This document shows, one piece after another, positions 40,780-50,658 of a stretch of 64,000 bases of DNA (within the stretch, counting starts at the first letter, position 1; every line of letters starts with the position of its first letter). A program made the translations under genes and the position numbers. Origin of the DNA: Nitrospiraceae bacterium (GTDB lineage: Bacteria; Nitrospirota; Thermodesulfovibrionia; UBA6902). The notes below the pieces were generated by a model. That model was not told the origin of the DNA. It ran no database searches and saw only the letters and a program-made list of their open reading frames with translations. Location of the stretch: positions 1 through 64,000 of the forward strand of contig QZKO01000018.1 of the NCBI GenBank assembly GCA_003599505.1. Direction: 5' to 3'.

Positions 40780-42906
40780 TCAAGGGTCCGAGGGTCCAGG
40801 GGTCAGCGGGACCGTGGGTTTGAGGGCCTGCGCCTGGATCGCCGTAATGGCGACTGTGTTGACAATATCAGGCACTGTGCATCCCCTGCTCAGGTCATTC
40901 ACCGGTTTTTTCAGCCCCTGCATCACGGGGCCGATTGCAACGGCATTTGCAGACCGCTGAACTGCCTTATATGTATTATTGCCTGTATTGAGGTCAGGAA
41001 AAATAAAGACCGTGGTATTGCCGGCAACTTCGCTGCCCGGCATTTTTGCCTTTGCGACGCTTGCGTCAACGGCTGCGTCATACTGGATCGGCCCCTCAAC
41101 TTTCAGATCGGGTCTCAGCCTCCTTACTATTCCTGTTGCCTCCCTGACCCGGTCCACGTCCTCACCTTTCCCGGATTCTCCCGTAGAGTAGGACAGCATG
41201 GCAATATACGGCTCGATAGAAAACATTCCCGCTGTTTCCGCGGAGCTGATAGCGATGTCCGCCAACTGTTGTGCCGACGGTTTGGGATTTACCGCGCAGT
41301 CGCCGAAAACAAAAACGCGGTCCGCGAGGCACATGAAGAAGACGCTCGAGACGATGGAGCATCCCGGTTTTGTCCTGATTATTTCAAAGGCGGGACGGAC
41401 GACGTGCTGAGTAGTATGCGCAGCGCCCGACACCATGCCGTCGGCAAGTCCCCGGTGCACCATCACGGTCCCGAAATAGTTTACGTCCGCCATGACGTCA
41501 TATGCCATCTGGTATGAAATGCCTTTATGCTTTCTTGATTCATAATATGTATCCGCGAAGGCGGTACGGAGCTCCGAGTTCGCCGGATCGATGATACGGA
41601 CATGGTCCATTGAAAGGCCGAGGTCCGTAATTTTTCCGGCGACTTCATCAGGGTCTCCAAGCAGGGTAATGTCCGCCACGCCCCGGAGGAGAAGGATTTC
41701 GCATGCCTTGAGTATCCGTTCATCCGTCCCTTCAGGCAGCACGATGTGTTTGCGTTCTTTCTTCGCTCGTTGAATCAGTTCATATTCAAACATCAGCGGC
41801 GTGACACGGCCGGAAGGGGTCACGGCGATCCGGCGCTCCAGTTCTCCGAAATTGATATTCGCCTCCATCAGGCCGAGGGCCGCTGAAGTCTTCCTTTTGT
41901 TTTCAGGCGCCATAGTCCCTTCAATGGCGTTTACGTTCATCGCGGTCGTAAATGTATCGGTCTGCACCGAAAGTATGGGCACAAGAGACCCTCTGAGCCC
42001 TGAAAGCAGGCTGACTATCTGGCTTGCTGGCTTAAGGTCGCCGGTAAGGAGAATGCCGGCGATTTGCGGGTAGGCCCTTGAAGCATCAGCGAGCAGAGAG
42101 CCGATGATGATATCGGAACGGTCGCCGGGCGTTATGATGAGACTTCTGTCCTCCACATGATCAAGGAAGTTCGGCAATTCCATTGCGGCAACTTTATAAT
42201 TTCTGATTTCCCTGTCAAGGCTCTCAATGTCGCCGCTGATCACCTCTGCCTTCAGAAGTCTCGCTATTTCTCCGACAGTCGGCTTGTTTAAAAGGGGGTG
42301 GTCAGGAAGCACATAGACAGGGAAGGCGTCCGTAAATTCCTGCTTCAACGCGGTTTCGGCTTTATTATGTTCTTCACCTGCCACCCGGTTGACGACAACA
42401 GCAAGCAGTTCTCCGTTTTTGTCTCTTACGGAATTTTTCAGCACTCTCACCGCTTCAACTATGTCCCTTACGCTCCTGCCGTTTCCTTTTACTACCGGGA
42501 CAAGGGGTATGCCGAGATGGTTCGCCATCTCAATATTGAATTCAAACTCGAAGGCGTTTGCCATGGCAGTATAATCGGTCCCGGCGCAGATAATAAAGTC
42601 GCAGCGGCTCTCAAGTTTTTTATATTTCTCGAGGATAAGGCTGTAGAGGTCATTAATACGCCCGTTCGCGATGAACTTCCGGACCTCCTCGAAGGCGCAG
42701 CCGTACATTTCGTCTGCGGCCCCTTCAAGGGCGTACCGTGTTGATAATAACCTGATAAGGCTGTCTCCGTTTTCTCCCGGATAAATCACGGGCCTGAAAA
42801 AACCGGTTTTCCGTCCATGACCGGAAAGCATTTCCATCATCCCAAGCACGACTACAGACTTTCCGCTTCCGGGCACGGTCCCTGTTATGTATAACCCCTT
42901 CGGCAT
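40780..42906 (-). CDS. pta: phosphate acetyltransferase, long form with BioD-like and DRTGG domains
   Basis: A 708-residue enzyme that interconverts acetyl-CoA and acetyl phosphate. The N-terminal P-loop domain (GTVPGSGKSVVVLGMMEML) resembles BioD, a DRTGG domain follows (about residues 215-330), and the catalytic PTA_PTB domain fills the C-terminal half (PEGTDERILKACEIL, FVFGDCAVNPKP). The last residues (VPLTPGPSDP) are encoded by the gggtccgagggtccaggggtc repeat at 40777-40805, beyond the normal end. Confidence 0.95.
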   Translation of the reverse strand: MPKGLYITGTVPGSGKSVVVLGMMEMLSGHGRKTGFFRPVIYPGENGDSLIRLLSTRYALEGAADEMYGCAFEEVRKFIANGRINDLYSLILEKYKKLESRCDFIICAGTDYTAMANAFEFEFNIEMANHLGIPLVPVVKGNGRSVRDIVEAVRVLKNSVRDKNGELLAVVVNRVAGEEHNKAETALKQEFTDAFPVYVLPDHPLLNKPTVGEIARLLKAEVISGDIESLDREIRNYKVAAMELPNFLDHVEDRSLIITPGDRSDIIIGSLLADASRAYPQIAGILLTGDLKPASQIVSLLSGLRGSLVPILSVQTDTFTTAMNVNAIEGTMAPENKRKTSAALGLMEANINFGELERRIAVTPSGRVTPLMFEYELIQRAKKERKHIVLPEGTDERILKACEILLLRGVADITLLGDPDEVAGKITDLGLSMDHVRIIDPANSELRTAFADTYYESRKHKGISYQMAYDVMADVNYFGTVMVHRGLADGMVSGAAHTTQHVVRPAFEIIRTKPGCSIVSSVFFMCLADRVFVFGDCAVNPKPSAQQLADIAISSAETAGMFSIEPYIAMLSYSTGESGKGEDVDRVREATGIVRRLRPDLKVEGPIQYDAAVDASVAKAKMPGSEVAGNTTVFIFPDLNTGNNTYKAVQRSANAVAIGPVMQGLKKPVNDLSRGCTVPDIVNTVAITAIQAQALKPTVPLTPGPSDP

Positions 42907-43081
42907 TCAGCTCCTCTCAATTCCTTATTGGCCGGTCAGCTCCGAATACGGCCATGTCATATTATTCACCTGTTCTACTCAAGTTTCGGCTTCTTTACGA
43001 AAGAAGTTAAGTTTGTTGCAACGTATGACGATATAACCCTAAGGAGTTTATATATAAAATCTTACCATTAAGGATACAACT

Positions 43082-45532
43082 ATGGAAGACATTAAGAGGA
43101 CCGAAAAGCTGGAATCAACGATCAAGGGCTATATAGAGCACCATCTCGGCAAGGACTGCGAGAGGTCGCATATTTTTGACTTTTATATCGGGCTTGCCTA
43201 TGCCATCCGGGACAGGCTTATAGAGGAATGGCTTGCCACCCAGCGGTCTTATTATAAGACCAAGGCCAAGCGCGTCTATTATCTTTCCCTTGAATTCCTT
43301 GTCGGCAGGACGCTTGGAAACAGCATGGTGAATCTCGGCATTGAGGATGAATGCACCCGGGCGCTGGAGACGCTGGGCTGCAGGATGGAGGATATAAGGG
43401 AGTCAGAGTGGGACGCAGGGCTCGGCAACGGCGGGTTGGGACGTCTTGCAGCCTGTTTCCTTGATTCCTTTGCTACGTTGGGAATCCCGGCTTACGGATA
43501 CGGGATAAGATATGAATACGGGCTCTTTTACCAGAAGATAAAGGACGGATACCAGGTTGAAACCCCTGACAACTGGCTGAGGTACGGCAATCCATGGGAA
43601 ATAGCCCGGCATGGACACTTTTTCTCAGTCCGTTTTCATGGAAGGGTAGACCAGCATACCGACTCAAACGGGATATTGAGAAATGAATGGGTCGACACTG
43701 AAGAAGTCATGGCAATGGCCTGCGACACTCCCATACCGGGCTACAGGAACGACAAGGTAATCAATATGCGGCTCTGGACAGCGAAGTCTTCGAGGGATTT
43801 TGATTTGCACTTTTTCAACGGCGGCAATTATATCAACGCAGTTGAAAACAAGGCAAAGTCGGAAAGCATCTCAAAGGTGCTCTACCCCTCGGACCACATT
43901 ATGGAGGGCAGGCTGCTGAGGCTGAAGCAGCAGTATTTCTTTGTCTCCGCGACCTTTCAGGACATCATAAGGAGATATAAAAAAGATGAGCTTGCTTTTG
44001 ATAATTTTACAAACAGGGTGGCCGTGCAGCTCAATGACACCCATCCCGCCATCGCCATTCCGGAGCTTATGAGGATACTGGTGGATATCGAGGGGCTTCC
44101 CTGGAAAGATGCATGGGACATTACGGTCGGGACATTTGGATATACAAATCACACTGTCATGCCCGAGGCCCTTGAAAAATGGCCGGTCTCAATGTTTGAA
44201 AATCTTTTGCCGAGACATTTACAGATAATCTATGAGATCAACAGGAGATTTCTCGAAGAGATAAACTGGCGCTTCCCCGGAGATTTTGAAAAGAGAAAAA
44301 GGATGTCGCTTATTGAAGAAGGTGATGAAAAGATGATAAGGATGGCGCATCTCGCCATTGTGGGAAGCCACTCTGTCAACGGCGTTTCAAAGCTCCATAC
44401 CGAAATACTCAAGGACCGGATATTCAAAGATTTTTATGATATGTTTCCTGAGAGGTTCAACAATAAGACGAACGGCATTACCCCGCGCAGGTGGCTCAGG
44501 AAGGCAAATCCCCTCTTGTCCGACCTGATCACGGAGTATATAGGAGATAAGTGGATTGCGGACCTGGATGAGCTGAAAAAACTGGTCCCGCTGTCCGGGG
44601 ACAAGGAATTCAGGGAAAGGTGGATGGACGCCAAGACAGAAAATAAAAAGCGGCTCGCTGAATATATTTTCAAAAAGAACAGGATAAGGGTTGATGCCGG
44701 CTCCATGTTCGATGTCCAGGTCAAGAGGGTTCATGAGTACAAAAGGCAGCTTCTGAATGTCCTGCATGTTGTGACCCTCTACAACAGGATAAGACGCGGT
44801 AAAGATGAGAACGTTTCACCCCGCACGGTGATTTTTTCCGGCAAGGCGGCCCCTTCATACCGGATGGCAAAGCTTGTAATCAAGCTGATTCATTCAGTGG
44901 CAAATGTTGTTAATCACAGCAAAGAGACAGGCGAAAGATTGAAGGTGGTTTTTCTCTGTAATTATAATGTTTCTCTTGCGGAAAGGATAATTCCCGCCGC
45001 TGATTTGTCCGAGCAGATTTCAACCGCCGGGACAGAAGCGTCCGGCACAGGCAACATGAAGCTTTCATTAAACGGCGCCATGACAATCGGCACCCTTGAC
45101 GGCGCGAATATTGAGATAATGGAAGAGGTGGGTAAAGACAACATTTTCATCTTCGGGCTGACCCCTGAGGAGGTCCTGGAACTGAGGGGTTCAGGTTATA
45201 ATCCCCGCCTCTATTATGAAAAGGACCAGGAATTGAGAGAGGTTTTAGACATGATAGGGAATGGATATTTCTCCCCTGAAAACCCCGGGCTTTTCAAGCC
45301 TGTAATCGACTCCCTCCTCTATCATGGTGATACGTATATGGTCCTTGCCGATTACAAATCCTATATCGACTGTCAGAAAGAAGCCGGCAACCTCTATAAA
45401 GACAAACATGAATGGGCCGGGAAGTCTATCCTGAATGTCGCGAATATGGGGAGATTTTCCAGCGACCGCACTATACTGGAATACGCGAAAGAGATATGGG
45501 GAATAGACACGGAAATAAAAAAGTCCCTCTGA
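43082..45532 (+). CDS. glgP: glycogen/alpha-glucan phosphorylase
   Basis: An 816-residue GT35 phosphorylase that releases glucose-1-phosphate from alpha-glucans. LSLEFLVGRTLGNS, GLGNGGLGRLAACFLDS, VQLNDTHPAIAIPELMR and the PLP-lysine motif EASGTGNMKLSLNGAMTIGTLDG are intact, full length for the family. AAGGA lies 8 bases before the ATG. It diverges from pta; the stop codon sits inside the bidirectional terminator shared with the second csp gene. Confidence 0.97.
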   Translation: MEDIKRTEKLESTIKGYIEHHLGKDCERSHIFDFYIGLAYAIRDRLIEEWLATQRSYYKTKAKRVYYLSLEFLVGRTLGNSMVNLGIEDECTRALETLGCRMEDIRESEWDAGLGNGGLGRLAACFLDSFATLGIPAYGYGIRYEYGLFYQKIKDGYQVETPDNWLRYGNPWEIARHGHFFSVRFHGRVDQHTDSNGILRNEWVDTEEVMAMACDTPIPGYRNDKVINMRLWTAKSSRDFDLHFFNGGNYINAVENKAKSESISKVLYPSDHIMEGRLLRLKQQYFFVSATFQDIIRRYKKDELAFDNFTNRVAVQLNDTHPAIAIPELMRILVDIEGLPWKDAWDITVGTFGYTNHTVMPEALEKWPVSMFENLLPRHLQIIYEINRRFLEEINWRFPGDFEKRKRMSLIEEGDEKMIRMAHLAIVGSHSVNGVSKLHTEILKDRIFKDFYDMFPERFNNKTNGITPRRWLRKANPLLSDLITEYIGDKWIADLDELKKLVPLSGDKEFRERWMDAKTENKKRLAEYIFKKNRIRVDAGSMFDVQVKRVHEYKRQLLNVLHVVTLYNRIRRGKDENVSPRTVIFSGKAAPSYRMAKLVIKLIHSVANVVNHSKETGERLKVVFLCNYNVSLAERIIPAADLSEQISTAGTEASGTGNMKLSLNGAMTIGTLDGANIEIMEEVGKDNIFIFGLTPEEVLELRGSGYNPRLYYEKDQELREVLDMIGNGYFSPENPGLFKPVIDSLLYHGDTYMVLADYKSYIDCQKEAGNLYKDKHEWAGKSILNVANMGRFSSDRTILEYAKEIWGIDTEIKKSL

Positions 45533-45555
45533 ACATGGGGAATACAGAGGGACTT
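45521..45555. terminator. bidirectional terminator between glgP and the second csp gene
   Basis: AAGTCCCTCTG and CAGAGGGACTT pair, with TTTT after the stem on the forward strand and TTTTTTA on the reverse. It contains the glgP stop codon. Confidence 0.85.
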
Positions 45556-45565
45556 TTGCGGTCAA

Positions 45566-45766
45566 TCAGATCTTTACTACGTTAACAGCCTTGGGGCCTT
45601 TTGGTCCCTGTTCAATATCGAAGCTTACTGCCTGACCTTCGGCGAGGGTTTTAAAGCCGTTGCTCTGGATAGAAGAATAGTGTACAAAAATATCGCCACT
45701 CTCTTCAGAAGTTATAAAGCCGTAACCCTTAGCTTCATTGAACCACTTTACTTTTCCGTCAGCCAA
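45566..45766 (-). CDS. cold-shock domain protein (second copy)
   Basis: A 66-residue cold-shock protein with RNP1 KGYGFIT and RNP2 VHYSSI. The only fitting start is TTG at 45766 (product [13 protein letters not shown]), behind AAGGAGG at 9 bases. The first copy starts with ATG, so the two may be translated at different rates. Confidence 0.94.
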   Translation of the reverse strand: MADGKVKWFNEAKGYGFITSEESGDIFVHYSSIQSNGFKTLAEGQAVSFDIEQGPKGPKAVNVVKI

Positions 45767-45825
45767 CTTCTTATACCTCCTTATTAAAACTTAAGCAAAA
45801 AAAAGATTTGCTTCTCTTAAAATAA

Positions 45826-45853
45826 GGCCATAAAGTTTAAAGCCTTTGCGGCC
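45826..45853 (-). promoter_or_regulatory. leader hairpin of the second csp gene
   Basis: GGCCGCAAAG and CTTTATGGCC pair around GCTTTAAA, followed on the reverse strand by TTATTTT. It lies about 60 bases before the csp start and closely resembles the element at 33252-33279 in sequence, shape and distance. It could also terminate the NtrC gene upstream. Confidence 0.5.
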
Positions 45854-45980
45854 CCTTTTTAATGCTTATAAAAAACATCTCAAATTTTTTATATGATGTC
45901 ATCTTTTTTATCAAAAGTCAACAAAAAAATACATAAAACTAACGCCTTAGTGGTAAGTTGGCTCCATCCGCTCCAATTGT

Positions 45981-47375
45981 TTATTCAGCGCTTCTTGCCT
46001 GAAATCCGATTGACTTCTTTTTCATCTTTTCGATTAAAGTCGTCCTGTTGAGTCCGAGAAGGCTTGCGGCCTTGCTCTTGATGCCTTTTGACATTTCCAG
46101 CGCCTGGATAATCATATTGTTTTCTATTTCATCAAGCATCAGGTTGAGGTCGACTCCGGTGGAAGACAAGGATTGAATTTTTTCGACCGGCTTAGTCGCC
46201 CTGCTTCTTTCATGAAATCTTTCCGGGAGGTCGTCCGGAGTAATGGTGTCCCCTTCTTTCAGAATAATCAGCCTCTCAATAAAATTTTCCAGCTCCCTTA
46301 CGTTTCCCGGCCATCTGTAATCCACAAGGCAGTCCATCGTCTCCGGAGAAATTTTCGGGGGCTCTTTTTTCTTTCTTTTTGACATTTCCACGATAAAATG
46401 TTCAGTCAGCAGAGGTATGTCTTCCTTCATTTTCCTCAGCGGGGGCAGGTGGACCGGGATCACATTAAGCCTGTAAAAAAGGTCTTCCCTGAACAGCCCC
46501 TCTTTGACCGCCTTCTCCAGGTCACGGTTTGTCGCGGCAATAATGCGGACATCAACTTTTATCGTCTTTATCCCCCCTACCCTTTCAAATTCCTTTTCCT
46601 GCAGGACCCTCAACAGTTTTACCTGAAGTGAAGGCGCCAGTTCTCCTATCTCATCAAGGAAGAGCGTTCCGTTATTGGCAAGCTCAAAACGTCCTATCCT
46701 TGTATTCACGGCCCCGGTAAAGGCGCCCCTTTCATGACCAAAAAGCTCCGACTCGAGAATGTCTTTCGGTATGGCGGCGCAGTTCAGGGGGACAAACGTA
46801 TAACGGGACCTGGAGCTGTTATAGTGTATCGTTTTCGCGACAAGCTCCTTCCCTGTGCCGCTCTCGCCGGTGATAAGCACGGTGCTGTCCGTATCGGCTA
46901 TTTTTTCTATAAATTTAATGACCTCCTGGACCGGGGCCGAGTTTCCGATGATTTTGAGCGGGCTGAACTTCCTCTTCAGTTCTTTTTTGAGTCTCGTGTT
47001 TTCTTCCTGCAGCCTGGAGACATCAAGCGCCCTCTTTATCGCCATGTATACATCTTCAAGGACAAAAGGCTTTGTTATATAGTCAAAGGCGCCGAGCTTC
47101 ATTGCTTCAACTGCCGTAGGGACGCTGGCATAAGCGGTTATCATTATTGAGGAAGTGTCAATCTTTTCCGAGTCGACCTCCCTCAGGACGTCGAGGCCGT
47201 TCATTCCAGGCATCATGAGGTCCAGAAGCATGAGGTCGAATTTTTCGGATTTAAGAAGATTGATACCCGAGGCGCCGTCTGACGCGGTTAGGACTTCAAA
47301 CCCCTTGCCCGTGAGAAAATCTTTTAACAGTTCTCTGATAGACGCTTCATCATCTATTACCAGGATCCGTTGCAT
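45981..47375 (-). CDS. sigma-54-dependent NtrC-family response regulator
   Basis: A 464-residue activator. Receiver domain (1-120) with phospho-Asp in MLLDLMMPGMNG; AAA+ domain (about 140-370) with GESGTGKELVAK, the sigma-54 contact loop GAFTGA and Walker B GTLFLDEIGEL; Fis-type helix-turn-helix at the C-terminus (SKAASLLGLNRTTLIEKMK). It closes the flagellar block 89 bases after fliW, suggesting an FlrC/FleR-like role in switching on flagellar promoters. No partner kinase gene is in the window. Confidence 0.93.
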   Translation of the reverse strand: MQRILVIDDEASIRELLKDFLTGKGFEVLTASDGASGINLLKSEKFDLMLLDLMMPGMNGLDVLREVDSEKIDTSSIMITAYASVPTAVEAMKLGAFDYITKPFVLEDVYMAIKRALDVSRLQEENTRLKKELKRKFSPLKIIGNSAPVQEVIKFIEKIADTDSTVLITGESGTGKELVAKTIHYNSSRSRYTFVPLNCAAIPKDILESELFGHERGAFTGAVNTRIGRFELANNGTLFLDEIGELAPSLQVKLLRVLQEKEFERVGGIKTIKVDVRIIAATNRDLEKAVKEGLFREDLFYRLNVIPVHLPPLRKMKEDIPLLTEHFIVEMSKRKKKEPPKISPETMDCLVDYRWPGNVRELENFIERLIILKEGDTITPDDLPERFHERSRATKPVEKIQSLSSTGVDLNLMLDEIENNMIIQALEMSKGIKSKAASLLGLNRTTLIEKMKKKSIGFQARSAE

Positions 47376-47464
47376 GTTACTATATTGCCATATCGCAATA
47401 ACAACGTCAACAGATTGACGGCAAATTTAAATATTTTTTTCCAACGATTTCAGGGGATTCAATC

Positions 47465-47875
47465 TTACCCGGTTTTCAGGCGCGCCCTGCGGGGGGTATC
47501 GAGTATGATCTGGACGCCTCTCATATTCCGGACATTTACAAGAAGCGGCCCCTGGGAATTCGCTATGACATCGCCTCCGCTGACTCTGATAATAACAAGC
47601 ACAACCAGGTCATTATCGTTTTCAAGCCTGATAAATTCCCTGACCGTCCTGTCGAGCTCTATTGAAAAATCAATTGAGACAACGTCGGGGGGAGAGACAA
47701 TAAATGCCATATCAGGGTCATCAACAGACTGGAGCCATTTGAGCGGGGTATCTTTATGGTCCACAATAATGAACCGTTTCAGGTCCGGCAGGCCTACGAG
47801 TCCTTCGGGGAAATTTATGATTTTATCTTCCTGGGCTTCCAGGGTCCCAAACCTTGACGTGTTGAGTGTGATCAT
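47465..47875 (-). CDS. fliW: flagellar assembly factor FliW
   Basis: A 136-residue protein starting with the family strand [27 protein letters not shown]. FliW binds both flagellin and CsrA and so links flagellin supply to its translation. It overlaps csrA by 4 bases, the usual partnership. No flagellin gene is in the window. Confidence 0.93.
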   Translation of the reverse strand: MITLNTSRFGTLEAQEDKIINFPEGLVGLPDLKRFIIVDHKDTPLKWLQSVDDPDMAFIVSPPDVVSIDFSIELDRTVREFIRLENDNDLVVLVIIRVSGGDVIANSQGPLLVNVRNMRGVQIILDTPRRARLKTG

Positions 47876-48102
47876 TTCGTCCTCAGTGTTTTATTGATTT
47901 TTTCGAATTCTTCCAGTGAAATATTCAGGGACATGACATTTTCCTTCCTGATTTTCTCGTAAAGCTCATCACGGTAAATCTTCATGCGGGCCGGGGCCTT
48001 GATGCCGAGTCTTACGGAATTCCCCTTTATTTCAACAATAGTGATGGTGATATCATCACCGATTTTTATGGATTCGTCCGACTTCCTTGTCAAAACCAGC
48101 AT
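47872..48102 (-). CDS. csrA: carbon storage regulator CsrA
   Basis: A 76-residue RNA-binding repressor: [20 protein letters not shown] and [22 protein letters not shown]. The slightly long C-terminal tail is as found where FliW acts as the antagonist. It sits between flgL and fliW in the late operon. Confidence 0.97.
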   Translation of the reverse strand: MLVLTRKSDESIKIGDDITITIVEIKGNSVRLGIKAPARMKIYRDELYEKIRKENVMSLNISLEEFEKINKTLRTK

Positions 48103-48157
48103 CCTGCCTCCATTTTATAAACCTGTCTCCGCGACCTCCGCGGTTAATTAATCTTTC

Positions 48158-49036
48158 CTATCCCAGAAAATCCATCAACGATTGCGATATTACTTTTGAG
48201 CCGGAAGCCCTCAGGGATTCCAGGGCTACCTGTATCTTCGTCAGCTCGCTGATGTTCCCCGCGATGTCGGCATCTTCGGTATTCGAGAGCATCGTTTTCA
48301 TTGTAAGGCTTCTGTCTTCGTGAGTGGTTTTTACCCTTTCAAGATAGTTCATCCTCGCGCCTACGGAAGCGCGCACGTTTGCGACCTGGTTGATATCGTT
48401 ATCAATGGATGTAATCGATGCCCGTATCGCCGGAGCGTCATTATTGACCAACGAGTCATACAGATTGTCAAGAGTTTCCATGAAAGTCTCGCTTCCGTAA
48501 CTGAAGGCCTCATCTCCCGTAATATTTATGGCAATAGAGGAATCCCTGTCGGTAAGAATATTCATTTCATTAGTATCACCGGCATAATTAAAACCGGAAT
48601 CAAACGGCTGAGTGTCTGTTTTGTAACCGGAAAATATATACCTGTTGCGGAGTTTGGTTTGAGAAAGCCTCATGACCTCATCCCTCAGGTTGGCGACTTC
48701 CTCGGCCATTGAGGCCCTGCTCTCCGCGGTTTGTGTGTCTGTGGCGGCCCCAACCGCAAGCTCGCGGGCGCGGATCAGCGAGTTCGCTACAGATGACATA
48801 ATCGTGTCCGTCAGCCCCAACTGGCTTTCGGCCTCATCCATATTTTTCATGTATTGCTCGATTTCATTAAGGCTCACCTTGTAATCCATCGCGCTTATCG
48901 TTCCGAAGACGTCATCTGAAGGCTTGTTGATCTTTTTCCCTGTGGAGAGTTGTTCCGAATGAACAAACATATCCTTTATCCTTTCCTGCAGGGACCTTGT
49001 CATCTGGTTGAATATTGTAAATGCCGTTATTCTCAT
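48158..49036 (-). CDS. flgL: flagellar hook-filament junction protein FlgL
   Basis: A 292-residue flagellin-like junction protein. The N-terminal coiled coil (MTRSLQERIKDMFVHSEQLSTGKKINKPSDD) and C-terminal helix (ALESLRASGSKVISQSLMDFL) are in place. It overlaps flgK by 4 bases. Confidence 0.93.
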   Translation of the reverse strand: MRITAFTIFNQMTRSLQERIKDMFVHSEQLSTGKKINKPSDDVFGTISAMDYKVSLNEIEQYMKNMDEAESQLGLTDTIMSSVANSLIRARELAVGAATDTQTAESRASMAEEVANLRDEVMRLSQTKLRNRYIFSGYKTDTQPFDSGFNYAGDTNEMNILTDRDSSIAINITGDEAFSYGSETFMETLDNLYDSLVNNDAPAIRASITSIDNDINQVANVRASVGARMNYLERVKTTHEDRSLTMKTMLSNTEDADIAGNISELTKIQVALESLRASGSKVISQSLMDFLG

Positions 49037-50658
49037 AAGTTTATTATCATTTCGAGCAATTCATCGGTTACCTTTAATATCCTCGCGCCCGCTTCATAAG
49101 AGCGCTGATAACGGATAAGGTTGGCGGCCTCTTCATCAAGAGAGACACCGGATGTCTGCTCTCTTTTCTTCTGGAGCTCAAAAAGCATATTGTCATCATA
49201 TGTCAGGCTGTCCGACGCCGCCTTGCTCATGATGCCGAGGTTTGAAACAATCCCGCTGTAGTAATTATCAAAGGTGGCCCCGCTGAGGTTGGAAACGCCG
49301 TTCTGGGACAACTGATACATCTGGAGCGCCTTTGTATTGTCCCCCGGAAGCGTCAGATTTGAAGACGCCGCGGCGATTTTCCGGGTGTCCGTCAGGGCGA
49401 CGCTGAAATTTTCAATTACGCCCGTAAGGGGACTGATGAAAAAACTGTCGCCCGCGGCCGGAGCGCCGTCGATAACCACATCGATGCCGTCGAAAGTAAT
49501 CGTGCTTCCGGCAGAATATGATTGTCCTGACGCGACTGTTGCGCCTGTTGTTTGATTTATTATGTCATAAGTAGAGGCCCCTGTAAAATTTATATCATAT
49601 TCATCAAGCGTCAGAGCAGAGGTGTCGGAAACAACGGCTGACGAGATATACGCGCCTGATGAATAATCGAGTGAATATATTTGCAGCGGTCCAAAAAAAT
49701 CATTGTTTGTGGAGCCGTCGAGTCCGTAGCCGGACTGGTGCAGGGTGTTGGTTTCCTTGACGATTGAGGCGATCAATTTCCTCAGACGCGTCAACGTCTC
49801 CGATTCAATATCGTCCTTGACATCGAGATATCCGCCGAGCTGTCCTTTGTTGAATACGGATGTTATGTCTTCATCGTTATATGTAATGGTACTGTTCCCT
49901 TCAAGGTCCGTTGATGTGGAAAGTTCGTAAGCCTGTTGGGGAGTCACAAGACTCTTGCCTCCCACCAGGATCGTTACGTAATTATTATTGTCTTCATACC
50001 ATGTATAGTTTATAAGCCCCGCGAGGTCGTTGAGAAGCTGGTCCCTCTGGTCTCTCATATAACTTGCTTCATTTTCTCCCTGCCCCGCTTCTGTCAGAGA
50101 CATCTTCTCATTTAATAATGAAATTTCCGAGGTTATCGAGTTAATCTTATCAACAACATTTCTGATTTCGAGATTTACATTATCCAGCGCGGATGAGACA
50201 TCTCTTTCCATCTGCTTTGCGTTGAGTACCAGGGCATCCGCCTGCTGGAGCAGAGCGGTCCTCTGGGCCTGGTCTTCCGGGTTGGACGCCACCCCCTGCC
50301 AGGCGTTGAAATAATTCTGCAGCGACTTGGACAACCCCAGGTCTTTTGCCTCGTTGAATATCTGCTCAACCTGGCTCAGGGAGCGGTCAAGCGCATAGGA
50401 CCTGCCGAAACTCTGATTTTGTCCTAATATCTGGAGATGAATAAATTTGTCATAATTCCTTCTTATTTCATTGACCCTTACGCCCCTGCCTAAATAATTT
50501 CCCCTGACCTGGACGGCACTCGCCACCTCGAGCACTACATCCTGACGATTATACCCGGGCGTATTGACATTCGCTATATTATTGCTCACTACATTAAGCG
50601 CGGACTGACTTGCAAACAGGGCTGATTTGCCTATATCAAAAAGTCCAAAGAGGGACAT
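49033..50658 (-). CDS. flgK: flagellar hook-associated protein FlgK
   Basis: A 541-residue junction protein. It starts with the rod/hook motif ALFASQSALNVVSNNIANVNTPGYNRQ and ends with the C-terminal motif VSLDEEAANLIRYQRSYEAGARILKV. The middle is a variable outer domain. It begins at the last base of flgN (TAATG). Confidence 0.95.
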   Translation of the reverse strand: MSLFGLFDIGKSALFASQSALNVVSNNIANVNTPGYNRQDVVLEVASAVQVRGNYLGRGVRVNEIRRNYDKFIHLQILGQNQSFGRSYALDRSLSQVEQIFNEAKDLGLSKSLQNYFNAWQGVASNPEDQAQRTALLQQADALVLNAKQMERDVSSALDNVNLEIRNVVDKINSITSEISLLNEKMSLTEAGQGENEASYMRDQRDQLLNDLAGLINYTWYEDNNNYVTILVGGKSLVTPQQAYELSTSTDLEGNSTITYNDEDITSVFNKGQLGGYLDVKDDIESETLTRLRKLIASIVKETNTLHQSGYGLDGSTNNDFFGPLQIYSLDYSSGAYISSAVVSDTSALTLDEYDINFTGASTYDIINQTTGATVASGQSYSAGSTITFDGIDVVIDGAPAAGDSFFISPLTGVIENFSVALTDTRKIAAASSNLTLPGDNTKALQMYQLSQNGVSNLSGATFDNYYSGIVSNLGIMSKAASDSLTYDDNMLFELQKKREQTSGVSLDEEAANLIRYQRSYEAGARILKVTDELLEMIINL

